DNA of 64,000 nt from Vogesella indigofera (lineage in GTDB: Bacteria > Pseudomonadota > Gammaproteobacteria > Burkholderiales > Chromobacteriaceae): positions 682,001 to 746,000 of the forward strand of contig NZ_JAQQLA010000004.1 in NCBI RefSeq assembly GCF_028548395.1, written 5' to 3'. Shown piece after piece: positions 36,822 to 46,895 of this stretch. The translations under genes were made by a program, and so were the position numbers. Every line of letters starts with the position of its first letter. Position 1 is the stretch's first letter. Below the pieces are notes generated by a model, which did no database searches, was not told the DNA's origin, and worked only from the letters and a program-made list of their open reading frames with translations.

Positions 36822-38066
36822 ATGAAACTGAAACGTCTGAGCGCGGCCGTGCTGGCAGCCAGCCTGTTCCCTGTTGCCGCCCAGGCCGCCGACGTGGAAG
36901 TCCTGCACTGGTGGACCTCCGGTGGCGAAGCCAAATCCGTCGCCGAACTGAAGAAGATGATGAGCGCCCAGGGCGTGACGTGGAAGGATTTTGCCGTTGC
37001 CGGTGGCGGCGGTGACAACGCGATGACCGCGCTGAAAACGCGCGTGGTGTCCGGCAACCCGCCGACCGCCGCCCAGATCAAGGGCCCGGCGATCCAGGAG
37101 TGGGGTGCCGAAGGCGTGCTGGCCGATATCGACGCCGTAGCCCGTGCAGGCAACTGGGACAAGCAGCTGCCGCCGGTGGTCAGCCGCGTGATGAAGTACA
37201 AGGGCAAGTACGTGGCCGCGCCGGTCAACGTGCACCGCGTCAACTGGCTGTGGGCCAACCCGGAAGCGTTCAAGAAGGCCGGCGCCACGGTGCCGAAGAC
37301 CTGGCCGGAATTCTTTGCCGCCGCCGACAAGCTGAAAAAGGCCGGCATCCAGCCTATCGCCCACGGCGGCCAGCCATGGCAGGACGCCACCCTGTTTGAA
37401 TCGGTGGCGCTGGGCGTCGGCGGTGCCGACTACTACAACAAGGCGTTCGTGAAACTGGACAAGGCCACCCTCGCCGGCCCGACCACCGTCAAGGTGTTCG
37501 AAACGCTGGGCAAGGTGAAAACCTACATCGACAAGGGCGCCGCCGGCCGCGACTGGAACCTGGCCACCGCCATGGTGATCAACGGCAAGGCCGGCATGCA
37601 GTTCATGGGCGACTGGGCGAAGGGTGAATTCACCGCTGCCGGCAAGGTACCGGGCAAGGACTTCATCTGCACCGACGCACCGGGCACCCAGAACGCGTTC
37701 ACCTTCAACATCGACAGCCTGGCCATGTTCCAGCAGAAAAACCCGGCCGCGGTACAGGCCCAGGCCAAGCTGGCCGCCACGGTGATGAGCCCGGCGTTCC
37801 AGGAAGTGTTCAACCTCAACAAGGGCTCGATCCCGGCCCGTCTCGACACGCCGATGGCCAAGTTTGACGACTGCGCCAAGAAGTCCAGCTTCGACATGAG
37901 CGCCGCCTCCAAGGGCAACAAGCTGGTACCGAGCTTCGCCCACAAGATGGCGATGCCGTCCGCCACCGAAGGCGCGATGGTGGACGTGATCTCGCAGTTC
38001 ATGAACTCGAGCATGACCGCGCAACAGGCCACCGAACGTCTGGCCCGTGCCGGCGCAGTGCGCTAA
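36822..38066 (+). CDS. Sugar ABC transporter solute-binding protein, glucose/mannose type
   Basis: The 414-residue periplasmic protein has a signal peptide (LSAAVLAASLFPVAAQA) and begins DVEVLHWWTSGGEAKSVAEL, closely resembling GtsA-type glucose/mannose-binding proteins of Pseudomonas and Thermus. WEEFFAAADKL-like region, FMGDWAKGEF and ATVMSPAFQEVFNLNKGSIPAR also fit. It captures glucose for the permease and ATPase encoded next. AAGGAGAGAG gives a strong ribosome-binding site. The nearby Entner-Doudoroff genes support glucose as substrate. Confidence 0.88.
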   Translation: MKLKRLSAAVLAASLFPVAAQAADVEVLHWWTSGGEAKSVAELKKMMSAQGVTWKDFAVAGGGGDNAMTALKTRVVSGNPPTAAQIKGPAIQEWGAEGVLADIDAVARAGNWDKQLPPVVSRVMKYKGKYVAAPVNVHRVNWLWANPEAFKKAGATVPKTWPEFFAAADKLKKAGIQPIAHGGQPWQDATLFESVALGVGGADYYNKAFVKLDKATLAGPTTVKVFETLGKVKTYIDKGAAGRDWNLATAMVINGKAGMQFMGDWAKGEFTAAGKVPGKDFICTDAPGTQNAFTFNIDSLAMFQQKNPAAVQAQAKLAATVMSPAFQEVFNLNKGSIPARLDTPMAKFDDCAKKSSFDMSAASKGNKLVPSFAHKMAMPSATEGAMVDVISQFMNSSMTAQQATERLARAGAVR

Positions 38067-38112
38067 GTAGCGTGTGATCCGCGGCACCGGCGGCCCCCCG
38101 CCGCCGGTCTGA

Positions 38113-38151
38113 CCGGTCCGCCCGAGGCGGGCGGACCGGCCCCGTGTTTTT
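38113..38151 (+). terminator. Hairpin after the sugar-binding protein gene
   Basis: A perfect 11-bp stem CCGGTCCGCCC with complement and five-base loop, then CCCCGTGTTTTT. It lies inside the operon, so it probably acts as a partial terminator and 3' stabiliser of the binding-protein message. Confidence 0.78.
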
Positions 38152-38175
38152 GTACCGAGACAGCAAGGAATCATC

Positions 38176-39078
38176 ATGTCCGGATCTTCATCCCAAGGCA
38201 GCCTGCACGCGCTGGCCGACCGCTGGCTGCCCAAGCTGGTGCTGTCGCCGACGCTGGCTGCCAGCCTGATCTTCGTCTATGGCTTCATCGCCTGGACCGG
38301 CTGGCTCTCGTTTACCGAGTCCCGCCTGATGCCGCGCTACGAGTGGGCCGGCTTCGTGCAATACCAGGCGCTGTTCGAAAACGAGCGCTGGTGGACCGCT
38401 GCGGCCAACCTTGGCATTTTCGGCGGCCTGTTCATCCTGTTCTGCCTGCTGGTCGGCCTGCTGATGGCGGTGCTGCTGGACCAGAAAATCCGCGCCGAAG
38501 GCGCACTGCGCACCGTCTACCTGTACCCGATGGCACTGTCCTTCGTGGTCACCGGCACCGCGTGGAAGTGGATGCTCAACCCCGACATGGGGCTGCAGAA
38601 GGTGGTGGTCGACCTCGGCTTCACCGACTTCACCTTCGACTGGCTGGTCAATCCGGACATGGCGATCTACACCGTGGTCATCGCCGGCGTGTGGCAGTCG
38701 TCCGGTTTCGTGATGGCGCTGTTCCTCGCCGGCCTGCGCGGCATCGACGACTCCATCATCAAGGCGGCACAGGTCGACGGCGCCAGCCTGCCCACCATTT
38801 ACCGCCGCATCCTGATCCCCAGCCTGCGCCCGGTGTTCTTCAGCGTGCTGCTGATCCTGTCGCACATCGCCATCAAGAGCTTTGACCTGGTGATGGCGCT
38901 GACCGGCGGCGGCCCCGGCAATTCGTCCGACGTGCCGGCGATCTTCATGTACCAGTTCGCCTTTACCCGTGGCCAGCTGGGGGTGGGTGCCGCCTCCGCG
39001 ATGATGATGCTCATCACCATCGTCGCCGTGCTGGTGCCGCTGATGTATATGGAAACAAGGAGTGCCAAACGTGTTTAA
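38176..39078 (+). CDS. Sugar ABC transporter permease (GtsB/MalF-like)
   Basis: The 300-residue inner-membrane permease has six hydrophobic segments and the ABC permease EAA loop (AAQVDGASLPTIYRRILIPSLRP, about residue 197), where the ATPase docks. FVYGFIAWTGWLSFTESRLMP and ALTGGGPGNSSDVPAIFMYQ fit GtsB. It carries an exact dispersed word coding Ala-Ala-Asn-Leu at 38400. It overlaps the next permease gene by eight bases. Confidence 0.9.
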   Translation: MSGSSSQGSLHALADRWLPKLVLSPTLAASLIFVYGFIAWTGWLSFTESRLMPRYEWAGFVQYQALFENERWWTAAANLGIFGGLFILFCLLVGLLMAVLLDQKIRAEGALRTVYLYPMALSFVVTGTAWKWMLNPDMGLQKVVVDLGFTDFTFDWLVNPDMAIYTVVIAGVWQSSGFVMALFLAGLRGIDDSIIKAAQVDGASLPTIYRRILIPSLRPVFFSVLLILSHIAIKSFDLVMALTGGGPGNSSDVPAIFMYQFAFTRGQLGVGAASAMMMLITIVAVLVPLMYMETRSAKRV

Positions 39079-39928
39079 GAACCTCACCGTTGGCCGCGCG
39101 CTGGTTTACGCCGCGCTGCTCCTGATGGCCATCTACTACCTGCTGCCGCTGTACGTGATGCTGACCACCTCGTTCAAGAGCCTGGACGACATCCGCGAGG
39201 GCAATATGCTGGCGCTGCCGCAGCTGTGGCAGGGCGGCGCCTGGAGCAAGGCGTGGGCCGAAGCCTGTACCGGTGTCGAATGCAACGGCATGCAGGGCTT
39301 CTTCTGGAACTCGATCAAGATGACGCTGCCGGCGGTGGCGATCTCCACTCTGCTGGGCGCCGTCAACGGCTACGTGGTGTCGATGTGGCGCTTCCGCGGT
39401 TCCGACGCGCTGTTCACCATGCTGCTGGTCGGCTGCTTCATCCCGTTCCAGGTGGTGCTGCTGCCGATGGCGCAACTGCTGGGCCTGCTCGGACTGGCCA
39501 ATACCACCGCCGGGCTGGTGCTGGTGCACGTGGTGTACGGCACCGCGTTCACCACCCTGTTCTTCCGCAACTTCTACATCACGGTGCCGGACGAGCTGGT
39601 GAAGGCGGCGCGCATCGACGGCGCTGGCTTCTGGACCATCTTCTTCCGCATCCTGCTGCCGATCTCCGGCCCGATCTTCGTGGTCTGCGTCATCTGGCAG
39701 TTCACCCAGATCTGGAACGACTTCCTGTTCGGCGTGGTGTTCGCCTCCGGCGAATCGCAGCCGATCACGGTGGCGCTGAACAATCTGGTCAACACCTCCA
39801 CCGGGGTGAAGGAATACAACGTGGACATGGCCGCGGCGATCATCGCCGCGCTGCCTACCCTGTTCGTTTACATGGTTGCCGGCCGCTACTTCGTGCGTGG
39901 CCTGACAGCCGGTGCCGTGAAAGGTTAA
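39071..39928 (+). CDS. Sugar ABC transporter permease (GtsC/MalG-like)
   Basis: The 285-residue permease has six membrane segments, MLTTSFKSLDDIREGN near the N-terminus and the EAA loop AARIDGAGFWTIFFRILLPISGP around residue 185. I chose GTG 39071 because AAGGAG sits eight bases before it; a GTG at 39062 lies inside that Shine-Dalgarno. With the preceding gene it forms the transmembrane channel of the importer. Confidence 0.9.
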   Translation: MFKNLTVGRALVYAALLLMAIYYLLPLYVMLTTSFKSLDDIREGNMLALPQLWQGGAWSKAWAEACTGVECNGMQGFFWNSIKMTLPAVAISTLLGAVNGYVVSMWRFRGSDALFTMLLVGCFIPFQVVLLPMAQLLGLLGLANTTAGLVLVHVVYGTAFTTLFFRNFYITVPDELVKAARIDGAGFWTIFFRILLPISGPIFVVCVIWQFTQIWNDFLFGVVFASGESQPITVALNNLVNTSTGVKEYNVDMAAAIIAALPTLFVYMVAGRYFVRGLTAGAVKG

Positions 39929-39931
39929 GAA

Positions 39932-41040
<1,109 letters not shown>

Positions 41041-41041
<1 letters not shown>

Positions 41042-41937
41042 TGAGCCGGCTGACCTTGCAAAGGTTGGCCGCAGACGGGCCGCTGCTGTCACCGGTAGCG
41101 GCCGGCGTCTGGCGGCTGGACGAGTGGGGTTTCGACGACGCGGCGCTGGCGGCGTGGGTGGAACACGCCATCGCGCTGGGCATCACCAGCTTCGACCACG
41201 CCGACCTGTACGGCGGCTTCCGCTGCGAGGCGCTGTTCGGCCGCTGGCTGAAGGCCAACCCGTCGCGGCGCGACGACATCCAGCTGGTCAGCAAGTGCGG
41301 CATCAAGCCGCCGGACGCGGCGCGCGGCTGGCGGCTGAAGCACTACGACAGCTCGGCGGCGCACATCACCGCCAGCGTGCACGCCTCGCTGCAGCATCTG
41401 GGCAGCGACCATCTGGACCTGCTGCTGATCCATCGCCCGGACCCGCTCATGGACGCCGACGAGGTGGCGGAAACCTTCGCCCGCCTGCGCGAGGCCGGCA
41501 AGGTACTGCACTTCGGCGTGTCCAACTTCACGCCGGCGCAGTACGCGCTGCTGGCGTCGCGCACGCCACTGGTAACCAACCAGATCGAGGCCTCGCTGCT
41601 GCATCTCGATCCGCTCATCGACGGCACGTTCGACCAGTGCCAGCAGCTGGGCGTGCGCCCGATGCTGTGGTCGCCGCTGGCCGGCGGCCGCCTGTTCGAC
41701 GCTGCCGCCAAGCCGGCGCTGGCGGCAGAACTGCAGCGCCTGGCCGGGGTGTACGCGGTCAGCGCCGCCACCATCGCGCTGGCGTGGCTGCTGCGCCACC
41801 CGTGCCGGCCGCTGCCCATCGTCGGCTCGCGCCAGCTGTCCGCACTCGACGACGCCGCGGCCGCCTGCCGGCTGACGCTGGCACGACAGGACTGGTTCGC
41901 GCTGCTGCAGGCGGCGCAGGGCCACGAAGTGGCCTGA
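41041..41937 (+). CDS. Aldo/keto reductase, YdhF-like
   Basis: The 298-residue TIM-barrel oxidoreductase has the catalytic set Asp and Tyr in FDHADLYGGF (residues 51-60), Lys in LVSKCGIK and His in LLLIHRPDPLMD, matching the YdhF subgroup of NADPH-dependent reductases. It is translationally coupled to the sugar-importer ATPase by a TAATG overlap, so it may act on a sugar-derived aldehyde or ketone, but the substrate is unknown. A dispersed word lies in codons 7-11 (Arg-Leu-Ala-Ala). Confidence 0.88.
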
Positions 41938-42239
41938 GCCGGCGGCAGTCGCCACGGCCACGGCGCCCGACCATACCCTTTTCCTCAGCACGGCGGCCCG
42001 CGGGCCGCTGTTTTCATGCGGCCAACCCTGGCCACAAGTCCCCCGCCAGCGGCCAAAGACGGCCCATGCCATCACGGCTGCGGCCGCCATGCCGTGCACA
42101 ACGTTGGCCGCAAACCGTGCTGCCGGCCAGCGACGCGCCGCGCCCGTTACCCGCCAACCTCCCCCAAAAAACAAGCTTGGCCGCCAGCGATCGCCGGCGG
42201 CCAACCTTGTCTCCCGCGTAGCGGAGGGCGCCCGCGCGC
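41938..42239. other. Gene-free region dense in dispersed-word copies
   Basis: Three hundred bases between convergent genes contain one variant at 42016, one AACGTTGGCCGCA at 42100, a degenerate copy at 42190-42205 and several partial GGCCAA or TTGGCCGCC pieces. No coding region or clear terminator is evident. Confidence 0.6.
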
Positions 42240-42722
42240 CTAGTCGGCCCTTGCCTGCCCCGCCAGCAGCACCTTGCGGGCGACGGCGTAGCAGTCGTCC
42301 ACGTGCGCGTTGCCGACCAGCTTCATCGCGCCAAAGCTGAGCGATGCCGCCAGCGCCTGTCCCAGCAGCGGCACGAAGCGGGCCGCCGACTTGGTCGCCA
42401 GCCGCAGCCCGATCCGCTGCAGCACCTTCAGCAGCAAGGGCCGCGTCACCAGCTTGCCGACCAGCTCGCTGCCGATGCTGGTGATGGCAACCAGCATGAT
42501 CTTCTTCAGCTGCGGATCCAGCGCCTCGATCTGCTCCGGGCTGAGGCCGAACTTGCGGTTGATGGCCGGGATCATTTCCAGCAGCAGGCTGACGTCGGTG
42601 CCGATATCCAGCCCCGGGATCGGCAGCACCGCGGCACCGGCGGAGAGGCCGGCACGTTTGGTCACCATCGCCTTGCATTCGTCGCGCAGGGCGTCCAGTT
42701 CGGCCAGCGTACGTGGCGGCAT
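42240..42722 (-). CDS. Small membrane-associated protein, DUF697/EcsC-like region
   Basis: The 160-residue protein has the stretch AGAAVLPIPGLDIGTDVSLLLEMIPAINRKFGLSPEQ (residues 29-65), which resembles the hydrophobic DUF697 module found after GTPase domains, followed by further amphipathic or hydrophobic segments (KIMLVAITSIGSELVGKLV; FVPLLGQALAASLSFGAMKLVG). No catalytic motif is present. Function is unknown; it may associate with the inner membrane. It is in line with the Lrp gene upstream but a motif palindrome lies between them. Confidence 0.65.
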   Translation of the reverse strand: MPPRTLAELDALRDECKAMVTKRAGLSAGAAVLPIPGLDIGTDVSLLLEMIPAINRKFGLSPEQIEALDPQLKKIMLVAITSIGSELVGKLVTRPLLLKVLQRIGLRLATKSAARFVPLLGQALAASLSFGAMKLVGNAHVDDCYAVARKVLLAGQARAD

Positions 42723-42750
42723 GATTGTTCCTTTCTGTTTCTTCTGGTGC

Positions 42751-42770
42751 TGCGGCCAAGGTTGGCCGCA
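42751..42770. repeat. Head-to-head pair of the dispersed word
   Basis: TGCGGCCAA, GG, TTGGCCGCA form a 20-base inverted repeat with a two-base centre, in the gap between the Lrp gene and the DUF697-like gene. No T run follows on either strand. Confidence 0.85.
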
Positions 42771-42777
42771 ACCGGCA

Positions 42778-43206
42778 TTACACCTTGTGCGTGGACAGCA
42801 GCAGGCTGGTCTCGGTGGCGGCGATGCCGGGGATCAGCCGGATGCGGCCCAGCACGCGGTCGAACTGCTCCAGCGTGTCGGCGCGCAGCTCGGTGACGAT
42901 GTCCCAGCGGCCGTTGGTGGAGTGCAGCGCGTAGACGTGCGGCTCGCCGCGCAGCGCCTGCAGCACCGCCTGCGCCTTGTTGCCCTCCACCGCGATGCCC
43001 ATCCACGCGCGGATGCGGTGCCCCTCCGCCTCCGGCTTCAGCCGCACGGTGTAGCCGATGATCACCCCGCTCTGCTCCAGCTTGTCGATGCGGTTCTGCA
43101 CCGTGGCGCGCGATACCCGCAGCCGCTGCGCCAGCTCGGTCACCGACATGCGCGCATTGTCGCGCAGCAGCGCGATCAGCTGGCGATCTGTATCACTCAT
43201 TGACAT
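42778..43206 (-). CDS. Lrp/AsnC-family regulator
   Basis: The 142-residue protein has the Lrp helix-turn-helix (MSVTELAQRLRVSRATVQNRIDKLEQSGVIIGY, residues 23-55) and a ligand-binding RAM/ActD domain (AVEGNKAQAVLQALRG; GRWDIVTELRADTLEQFDRVLGRIR). It is divergent from the ornithine cyclodeaminase gene, 144 bases away, so it probably regulates that catabolic cluster in response to an amino acid. Start could be ATG 43206 or 43200. Confidence 0.9.
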   Translation of the reverse strand: MSMSDTDRQLIALLRDNARMSVTELAQRLRVSRATVQNRIDKLEQSGVIIGYTVRLKPEAEGHRIRAWMGIAVEGNKAQAVLQALRGEPHVYALHSTNGRWDIVTELRADTLEQFDRVLGRIRLIPGIAATETSLLLSTHKV

Positions 43207-43349
43207 AACGCTACCCCAAAAGATCAATCTGCCAGTTTTTCGCTGAAAAAGTGACAGATTGTCAACTTCTTATTGGCAAATACAAAGTAGAAAATAACGG
43301 CAAATCAACAATAAACCGCGCTAAACAAATTACCCGAAAGGCAACGCCC

Positions 43350-44363
43350 GTGACCCGCTACATCGACACCCAGGATATCCGCAAACTCGTTCAGGAAATC
43401 GGCACCGCCGATTTTATTGCCGAACTGGCCAGATATATTGAATCAGATTATAGCCGCTGGGAAGAGTTTGAGAAATGCGCCCGCGTTGCCAATCATTCGG
43501 AAGAAGGCGTCATCGAATTAATGCCGACCTCGGATGCACAATATTATGGCTTCAAATATGTCAACGGCCATCCGAAGAATACCAGGGACAATATGCTGAC
43601 GGTGATGGCGTTCGGCGCGCTGGCCGAAGTCGGCAGCGGCTACCCGCTGCTGCTCAGCGAGCTGACCATCACCACCGCGCTGCGCACCGCCGCCACCTCG
43701 GCGCTGTTTGCCAGCAAGCTGGCGCGCAAGGATGCCCGCTCCATGGCGGTGATCGGCAACGGCGCGCAGAGCGAGTTCCAGATCCTCGCCTTCCACAAGC
43801 TGCTGAACCTGCGCGATTTCTATGTCTACGACATCGATGCCGCCGCCACCCGCAAGCTGCAGCACAACCTCGCCGGCTACCCCGGCATCCGCATCCTGCC
43901 GGCGGCGTCGGCCGCCGACGCCTGCCGCGACGCAGACATCATCACCACCGTCACCGCCGACAAGAACTACGCCACCATCCTGACCCCGGACATGGTGCGC
44001 CCCGGCGTGCACCTCAATGCCGTCGGCGGCGACTGCCCCGGCAAGACCGAACTCCATGCCGGCATTCTGGAAATGGCCATGGTATTCGTCGAATTCGAAC
44101 CGCAGACGCGCATCGAGGGCGATATTCAGCAAATGGCGGCGGATTTCCCGGTCACCGAATTCTGGCAGGTATTAAACGGCGATAAACCCGGCCGCGAACA
44201 GGACAGCGATATTACGGTATTTGATTCGGTTGGTTTTGCGCTGGAGGATTTCTCGGCACTGCGTTATGTGCTGGATAAAGCCACGATACTTAATATCGGC
44301 AAGACCATTAATCTGATTCCGGCGCCGATTAATCCGAAAAACCTTTATTCCCTTATTGCCTGA
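43350..44363 (+). CDS. Ornithine cyclodeaminase family protein
   Basis: The 337-residue enzyme fits the OCD/mu-crystallin family: TRYIDTQDIRKLVQEIG at the N-terminus, LLSELTITTALRTAATSALFAS, the NAD-binding SMAVIGNGAQSEFQILAFH and GGDCPGKTELHAGIL with the catalytic Asp. OCD turns ornithine into proline and ammonia. The start is GTG 43350, with GAAAGG upstream, chosen because earlier in-frame codons are not family-like. Both ends of the gene (to about 43600 and from about 44140) are strikingly AT-rich while the centre is GC-rich. It heads a cluster with ctlX and a basic amino-acid importer. Confidence 0.9.
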   Translation: MTRYIDTQDIRKLVQEIGTADFIAELARYIESDYSRWEEFEKCARVANHSEEGVIELMPTSDAQYYGFKYVNGHPKNTRDNMLTVMAFGALAEVGSGYPLLLSELTITTALRTAATSALFASKLARKDARSMAVIGNGAQSEFQILAFHKLLNLRDFYVYDIDAAATRKLQHNLAGYPGIRILPAASAADACRDADIITTVTADKNYATILTPDMVRPGVHLNAVGGDCPGKTELHAGILEMAMVFVEFEPQTRIEGDIQQMAADFPVTEFWQVLNGDKPGREQDSDITVFDSVGFALEDFSALRYVLDKATILNIGKTINLIPAPINPKNLYSLIA

Positions 44364-44383
44364 GCACGATTGCGAGCAGCGAG

Positions 44384-45304
44384 ATGAAACAGACCACTCA
44401 CAACATTGTCATGGTACGCCCCGCCAATTTCTTTTCCAATCCGGAAACCAGCGAGTCGAACCGCTTCCAGAAGCCGGGCCAGGACGACGCGGCGGCGCAG
44501 GACAGCGCGCGGGCGGAGTTTGACGGTTATGTGGCGGCGTTGCGCGCCGCCGGCGTCAGCGTGCTGGTGATCGATGACGAGCAGCAGGGCAATACCCCGG
44601 ACTCCATCTTCCCCAACAACTGGATCAGCATGCACCCGGACGGCCGCGTGTTCCTGTACCCGATGGAGGCGCCCAACCGCCGCCGCGAACGCCGCGACAG
44701 CGTGATCGCGCGCATCCGTGCGCAGTACCGGGTCGGCGAGCTGGCCGACCTCAGCGCCTTCGAGGCGGAGGGCAAGTTCCTGGAGGGTACCGGTTCGATG
44801 GTGTTCGACCACGCCAATCGCCTCGCCTACGTCTGCCTGTCCTCGCGCAGCCACCCCGAGGTGCTGACCGCGCTGCTGATGCGGCTGGACTACCAGGCAC
44901 TGGTGTTCGACGCCGTCGACCGCGGCGGCGCCGCCATCTACCACACCAACGTGATGATGGCGGTCGGCAGCAAGCTGGCAGTGGTGTGCCTGGAGTCGAT
45001 CCAGCCGGCCAGCGCCCGCCAGCGGGTGCGCGAGCAGCTGCAGCGCCACGGCAAGCAGATCATCGAGATCGACTACCGGCAGATGGAGAACTTCTGCGGC
45101 AACGTGATTGAGCTGGCCGACGCCGCCGGCAACGCGGTGTTCGCGATGTCGTCGCGCGCCTGGCAGGCATTCACCCCGCAGCAACAGGCAACGTTGGCCG
45201 CAAACGGCACGGTGGCGCACGCGCCGCTGGACACCATCGAGAACCTCGGCGGCGGCGGCGCGCGCTGCATGGTGGCCGAGAACTTCCTACCGCAAAAGCA
45301 ATAA
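44384..45304 (+). CDS. ctlX: Amidinotransferase-fold hydrolase, CtlX-like (citrulline utilisation)
   Basis: The 306-residue protein begins HNIVMVRPANFFSNPETSESNRFQ and has the guanidine-modifying fold landmarks PDSIFPNNWISMHPDGR (about residue 65), EGTGSMVFDH (about residue 140), YHTNVMMAVGSKLAVV with a catalytic His, and a C-terminal GGGGARCMVAENFLP with the catalytic Cys. This matches CtlX, described as a citrulline hydrolase giving ornithine. Placed 20 bases after the ornithine cyclodeaminase gene, it suggests a citrulline to ornithine to proline route. A dispersed-word variant lies at 45190. Confidence 0.82.
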   Translation: MKQTTHNIVMVRPANFFSNPETSESNRFQKPGQDDAAAQDSARAEFDGYVAALRAAGVSVLVIDDEQQGNTPDSIFPNNWISMHPDGRVFLYPMEAPNRRRERRDSVIARIRAQYRVGELADLSAFEAEGKFLEGTGSMVFDHANRLAYVCLSSRSHPEVLTALLMRLDYQALVFDAVDRGGAAIYHTNVMMAVGSKLAVVCLESIQPASARQRVREQLQRHGKQIIEIDYRQMENFCGNVIELADAAGNAVFAMSSRAWQAFTPQQQATLAANGTVAHAPLDTIENLGGGGARCMVAENFLPQKQ

Positions 45305-45345
45305 GCCGGCCACTTCAGGCCAGCCTGTCCCAGGAGAAACGAGAA

Positions 45346-46116
45346 ATGAAAAAAGCACTAGTTGTCCTCGCCGTGGCCTGCGCCGCCGGCAGCGCCGTGG
45401 CCAAGCCCGGTGACGTGATCAAGTTCGGCACCAGCCCGGCCTACGCGCCGTTCGAGTACAAGACCGCCACCGGCATCGCCGGTTTCGACGTCGACCTCGG
45501 CAACGAGATCTGCCGCCGGCTGCAGGCGAAGTGCGTGTGGGTGGAGAACGACTTCGACGGCCTGATCCCGGCACTGAAGGCGCGCAAGTTCGACGCCATC
45601 CTCGCCTCGATGAGCATCACCGAGGCGCGCAAGAAGCAGATCGCGTTCAGCGACAAGCTGTACAACTCGCCGACGCGGATGGTGGCGCGCAAGGGCAGCA
45701 AGCTGCAGCCGACCGCCTCGGCGCTGAAGGGGCTGCGCGTCGGCGTGCAGCAGGGCACGGTGCAGGAAACCTACGCCAAGAAACGCTGGGAGGCGGCCGG
45801 CGTCAACGTCGTCGCCTACCAGAACCAGGAACAGGTGTACCAGGACCTGACCTCCGGCCGCATCCAAGCCAGCCTGCAAGACGCGGTGGAGGCGGAATAC
45901 GGCCTGCTGAAGAGCAGCAAGGGCGCCAATTTCGAATTCGCCGGCACCACGCTGAAAGACCCGGACATCTTCGGCATCGGCGCCGGCATCGGCCTGCGCC
46001 AGGAAGACGAGGCGCTGCGCAAGGACATCAACCGCGCGCTGGCCGAGATGCTGAAGGACGGCAGCTATCACAAGATCGCCGGCAAGTACTTCTCCTTCGA
46101 CATCTACAACAACTGA
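45346..46116 (+). CDS. Amino-acid ABC transporter solute-binding protein (ArgT/HisJ-like)
   Basis: The 256-residue periplasmic protein has a signal peptide (KKALVVLAVACAAGSAVA) and family-3 motifs: IKFGTSPAYAPFEYKTATGIAGFDVDLGNEICRRL and FDAILASMSITEARKKQIAFSDKLY. These resemble lysine/arginine/ornithine binding proteins. The context with OCD and CtlX suggests ornithine or citrulline as ligand. A terminator-like hairpin follows it before the permease genes. Confidence 0.9.
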   Translation: MKKALVVLAVACAAGSAVAKPGDVIKFGTSPAYAPFEYKTATGIAGFDVDLGNEICRRLQAKCVWVENDFDGLIPALKARKFDAILASMSITEARKKQIAFSDKLYNSPTRMVARKGSKLQPTASALKGLRVGVQQGTVQETYAKKRWEAAGVNVVAYQNQEQVYQDLTSGRIQASLQDAVEAEYGLLKSSKGANFEFAGTTLKDPDIFGIGAGIGLRQEDEALRKDINRALAEMLKDGSYHKIAGKYFSFDIYNN

Positions 46117-46154
46117 CTCCCGTTTACTCCCAGGCAACCGGTTAGTTGCAGTTT

Positions 46155-46192
46155 CCGCCATTGGTTTCTCTGTTGCCAATGGCGGTTTTTTT
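46155..46192 (+). terminator. Hairpin between binding-protein and permease genes
   Basis: CCGCCATTGG and CCAATGGCGG flank an 11-base loop and are followed by seven T. It probably acts as a partial terminator, keeping the permease level below that of the binding protein. Confidence 0.82.
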
Positions 46193-46205
46193 GAAAGGAC
46201 CTCCC

Positions 46206-46895
46206 ATGCTGTTCCATGGCTATGAGGCGCAGATCCTCGACGGCACCTGGATGTCGATCAAGCTGTCGCTACTGTCGCTGGCGCTGGCGATCGCCTTCGG
46301 TCTGCTCGGCGCGCTGTGCAAGCTGTCGCGCCATCCGCTGCTGTACCGCAGCGCGCAGTGCTACTCCACGCTGATCCGCAGCGTGCCCGATCTGGTGATG
46401 ATGCTGCTGATGTTCTACAGCCTGCAGATCGGCCTCAACCACGTGACCGACCGGCTGGCGCTGGCGCAGATCGACATCGACCCGTTCAGCGCCGGGGTGG
46501 TCACCATCGGCTTCATCTACGGCGCCTACTTTACCGAGACCTTCCGCGGTGCCTTTCTGGCGGTGCCGCGCGGCCAGATCGAGGCCGGCACCGCCTACGG
46601 CATGAGCCGGCTGCTGGTGTTCCGCCGCATCCTGTTCCCGCAGATGATGCGCTTCGCACTGCCTGGCCTTGGCAACAACTGGCAGGTGCTGGTCAAGGCC
46701 TCGGCGCTGGTGTCCATCATCGGCCTCGCCGACATCATCAAGGTCACCCAGGACGCCGGGCGCAGCACCATGCTGCTGTTTTACTTCAGCTGGCTGGCGG
46801 CGTTCATCTTCCTGGCGATCAGCACCGTGTCCAGCGTAGTGCTGCATCGGCTGGAGCAGCGCTACAACACCGGCGTGAAGGAGAGCAGACTGTGA
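46206..46895 (+). CDS. Amino-acid ABC transporter permease (HisQ-like)
   Basis: The 229-residue permease starts MLFHGYEAQILDGTWMSIKLSLLSL, has RSVPDLVMMLLMFYS and the EAA loop EAGTAYGMSRLLVFRRILFPQMMR (about residue 135). It resembles HisQ/ArtQ type subunits. ATG 46206 is preferred because the upstream frame runs back through the hairpin. Its stop overlaps the GTG start of the second permease gene. Confidence 0.9.
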   Translation: MLFHGYEAQILDGTWMSIKLSLLSLALAIAFGLLGALCKLSRHPLLYRSAQCYSTLIRSVPDLVMMLLMFYSLQIGLNHVTDRLALAQIDIDPFSAGVVTIGFIYGAYFTETFRGAFLAVPRGQIEAGTAYGMSRLLVFRRILFPQMMRFALPGLGNNWQVLVKASALVSIIGLADIIKVTQDAGRSTMLLFYFSWLAAFIFLAISTVSSVVLHRLEQRYNTGVKESRL

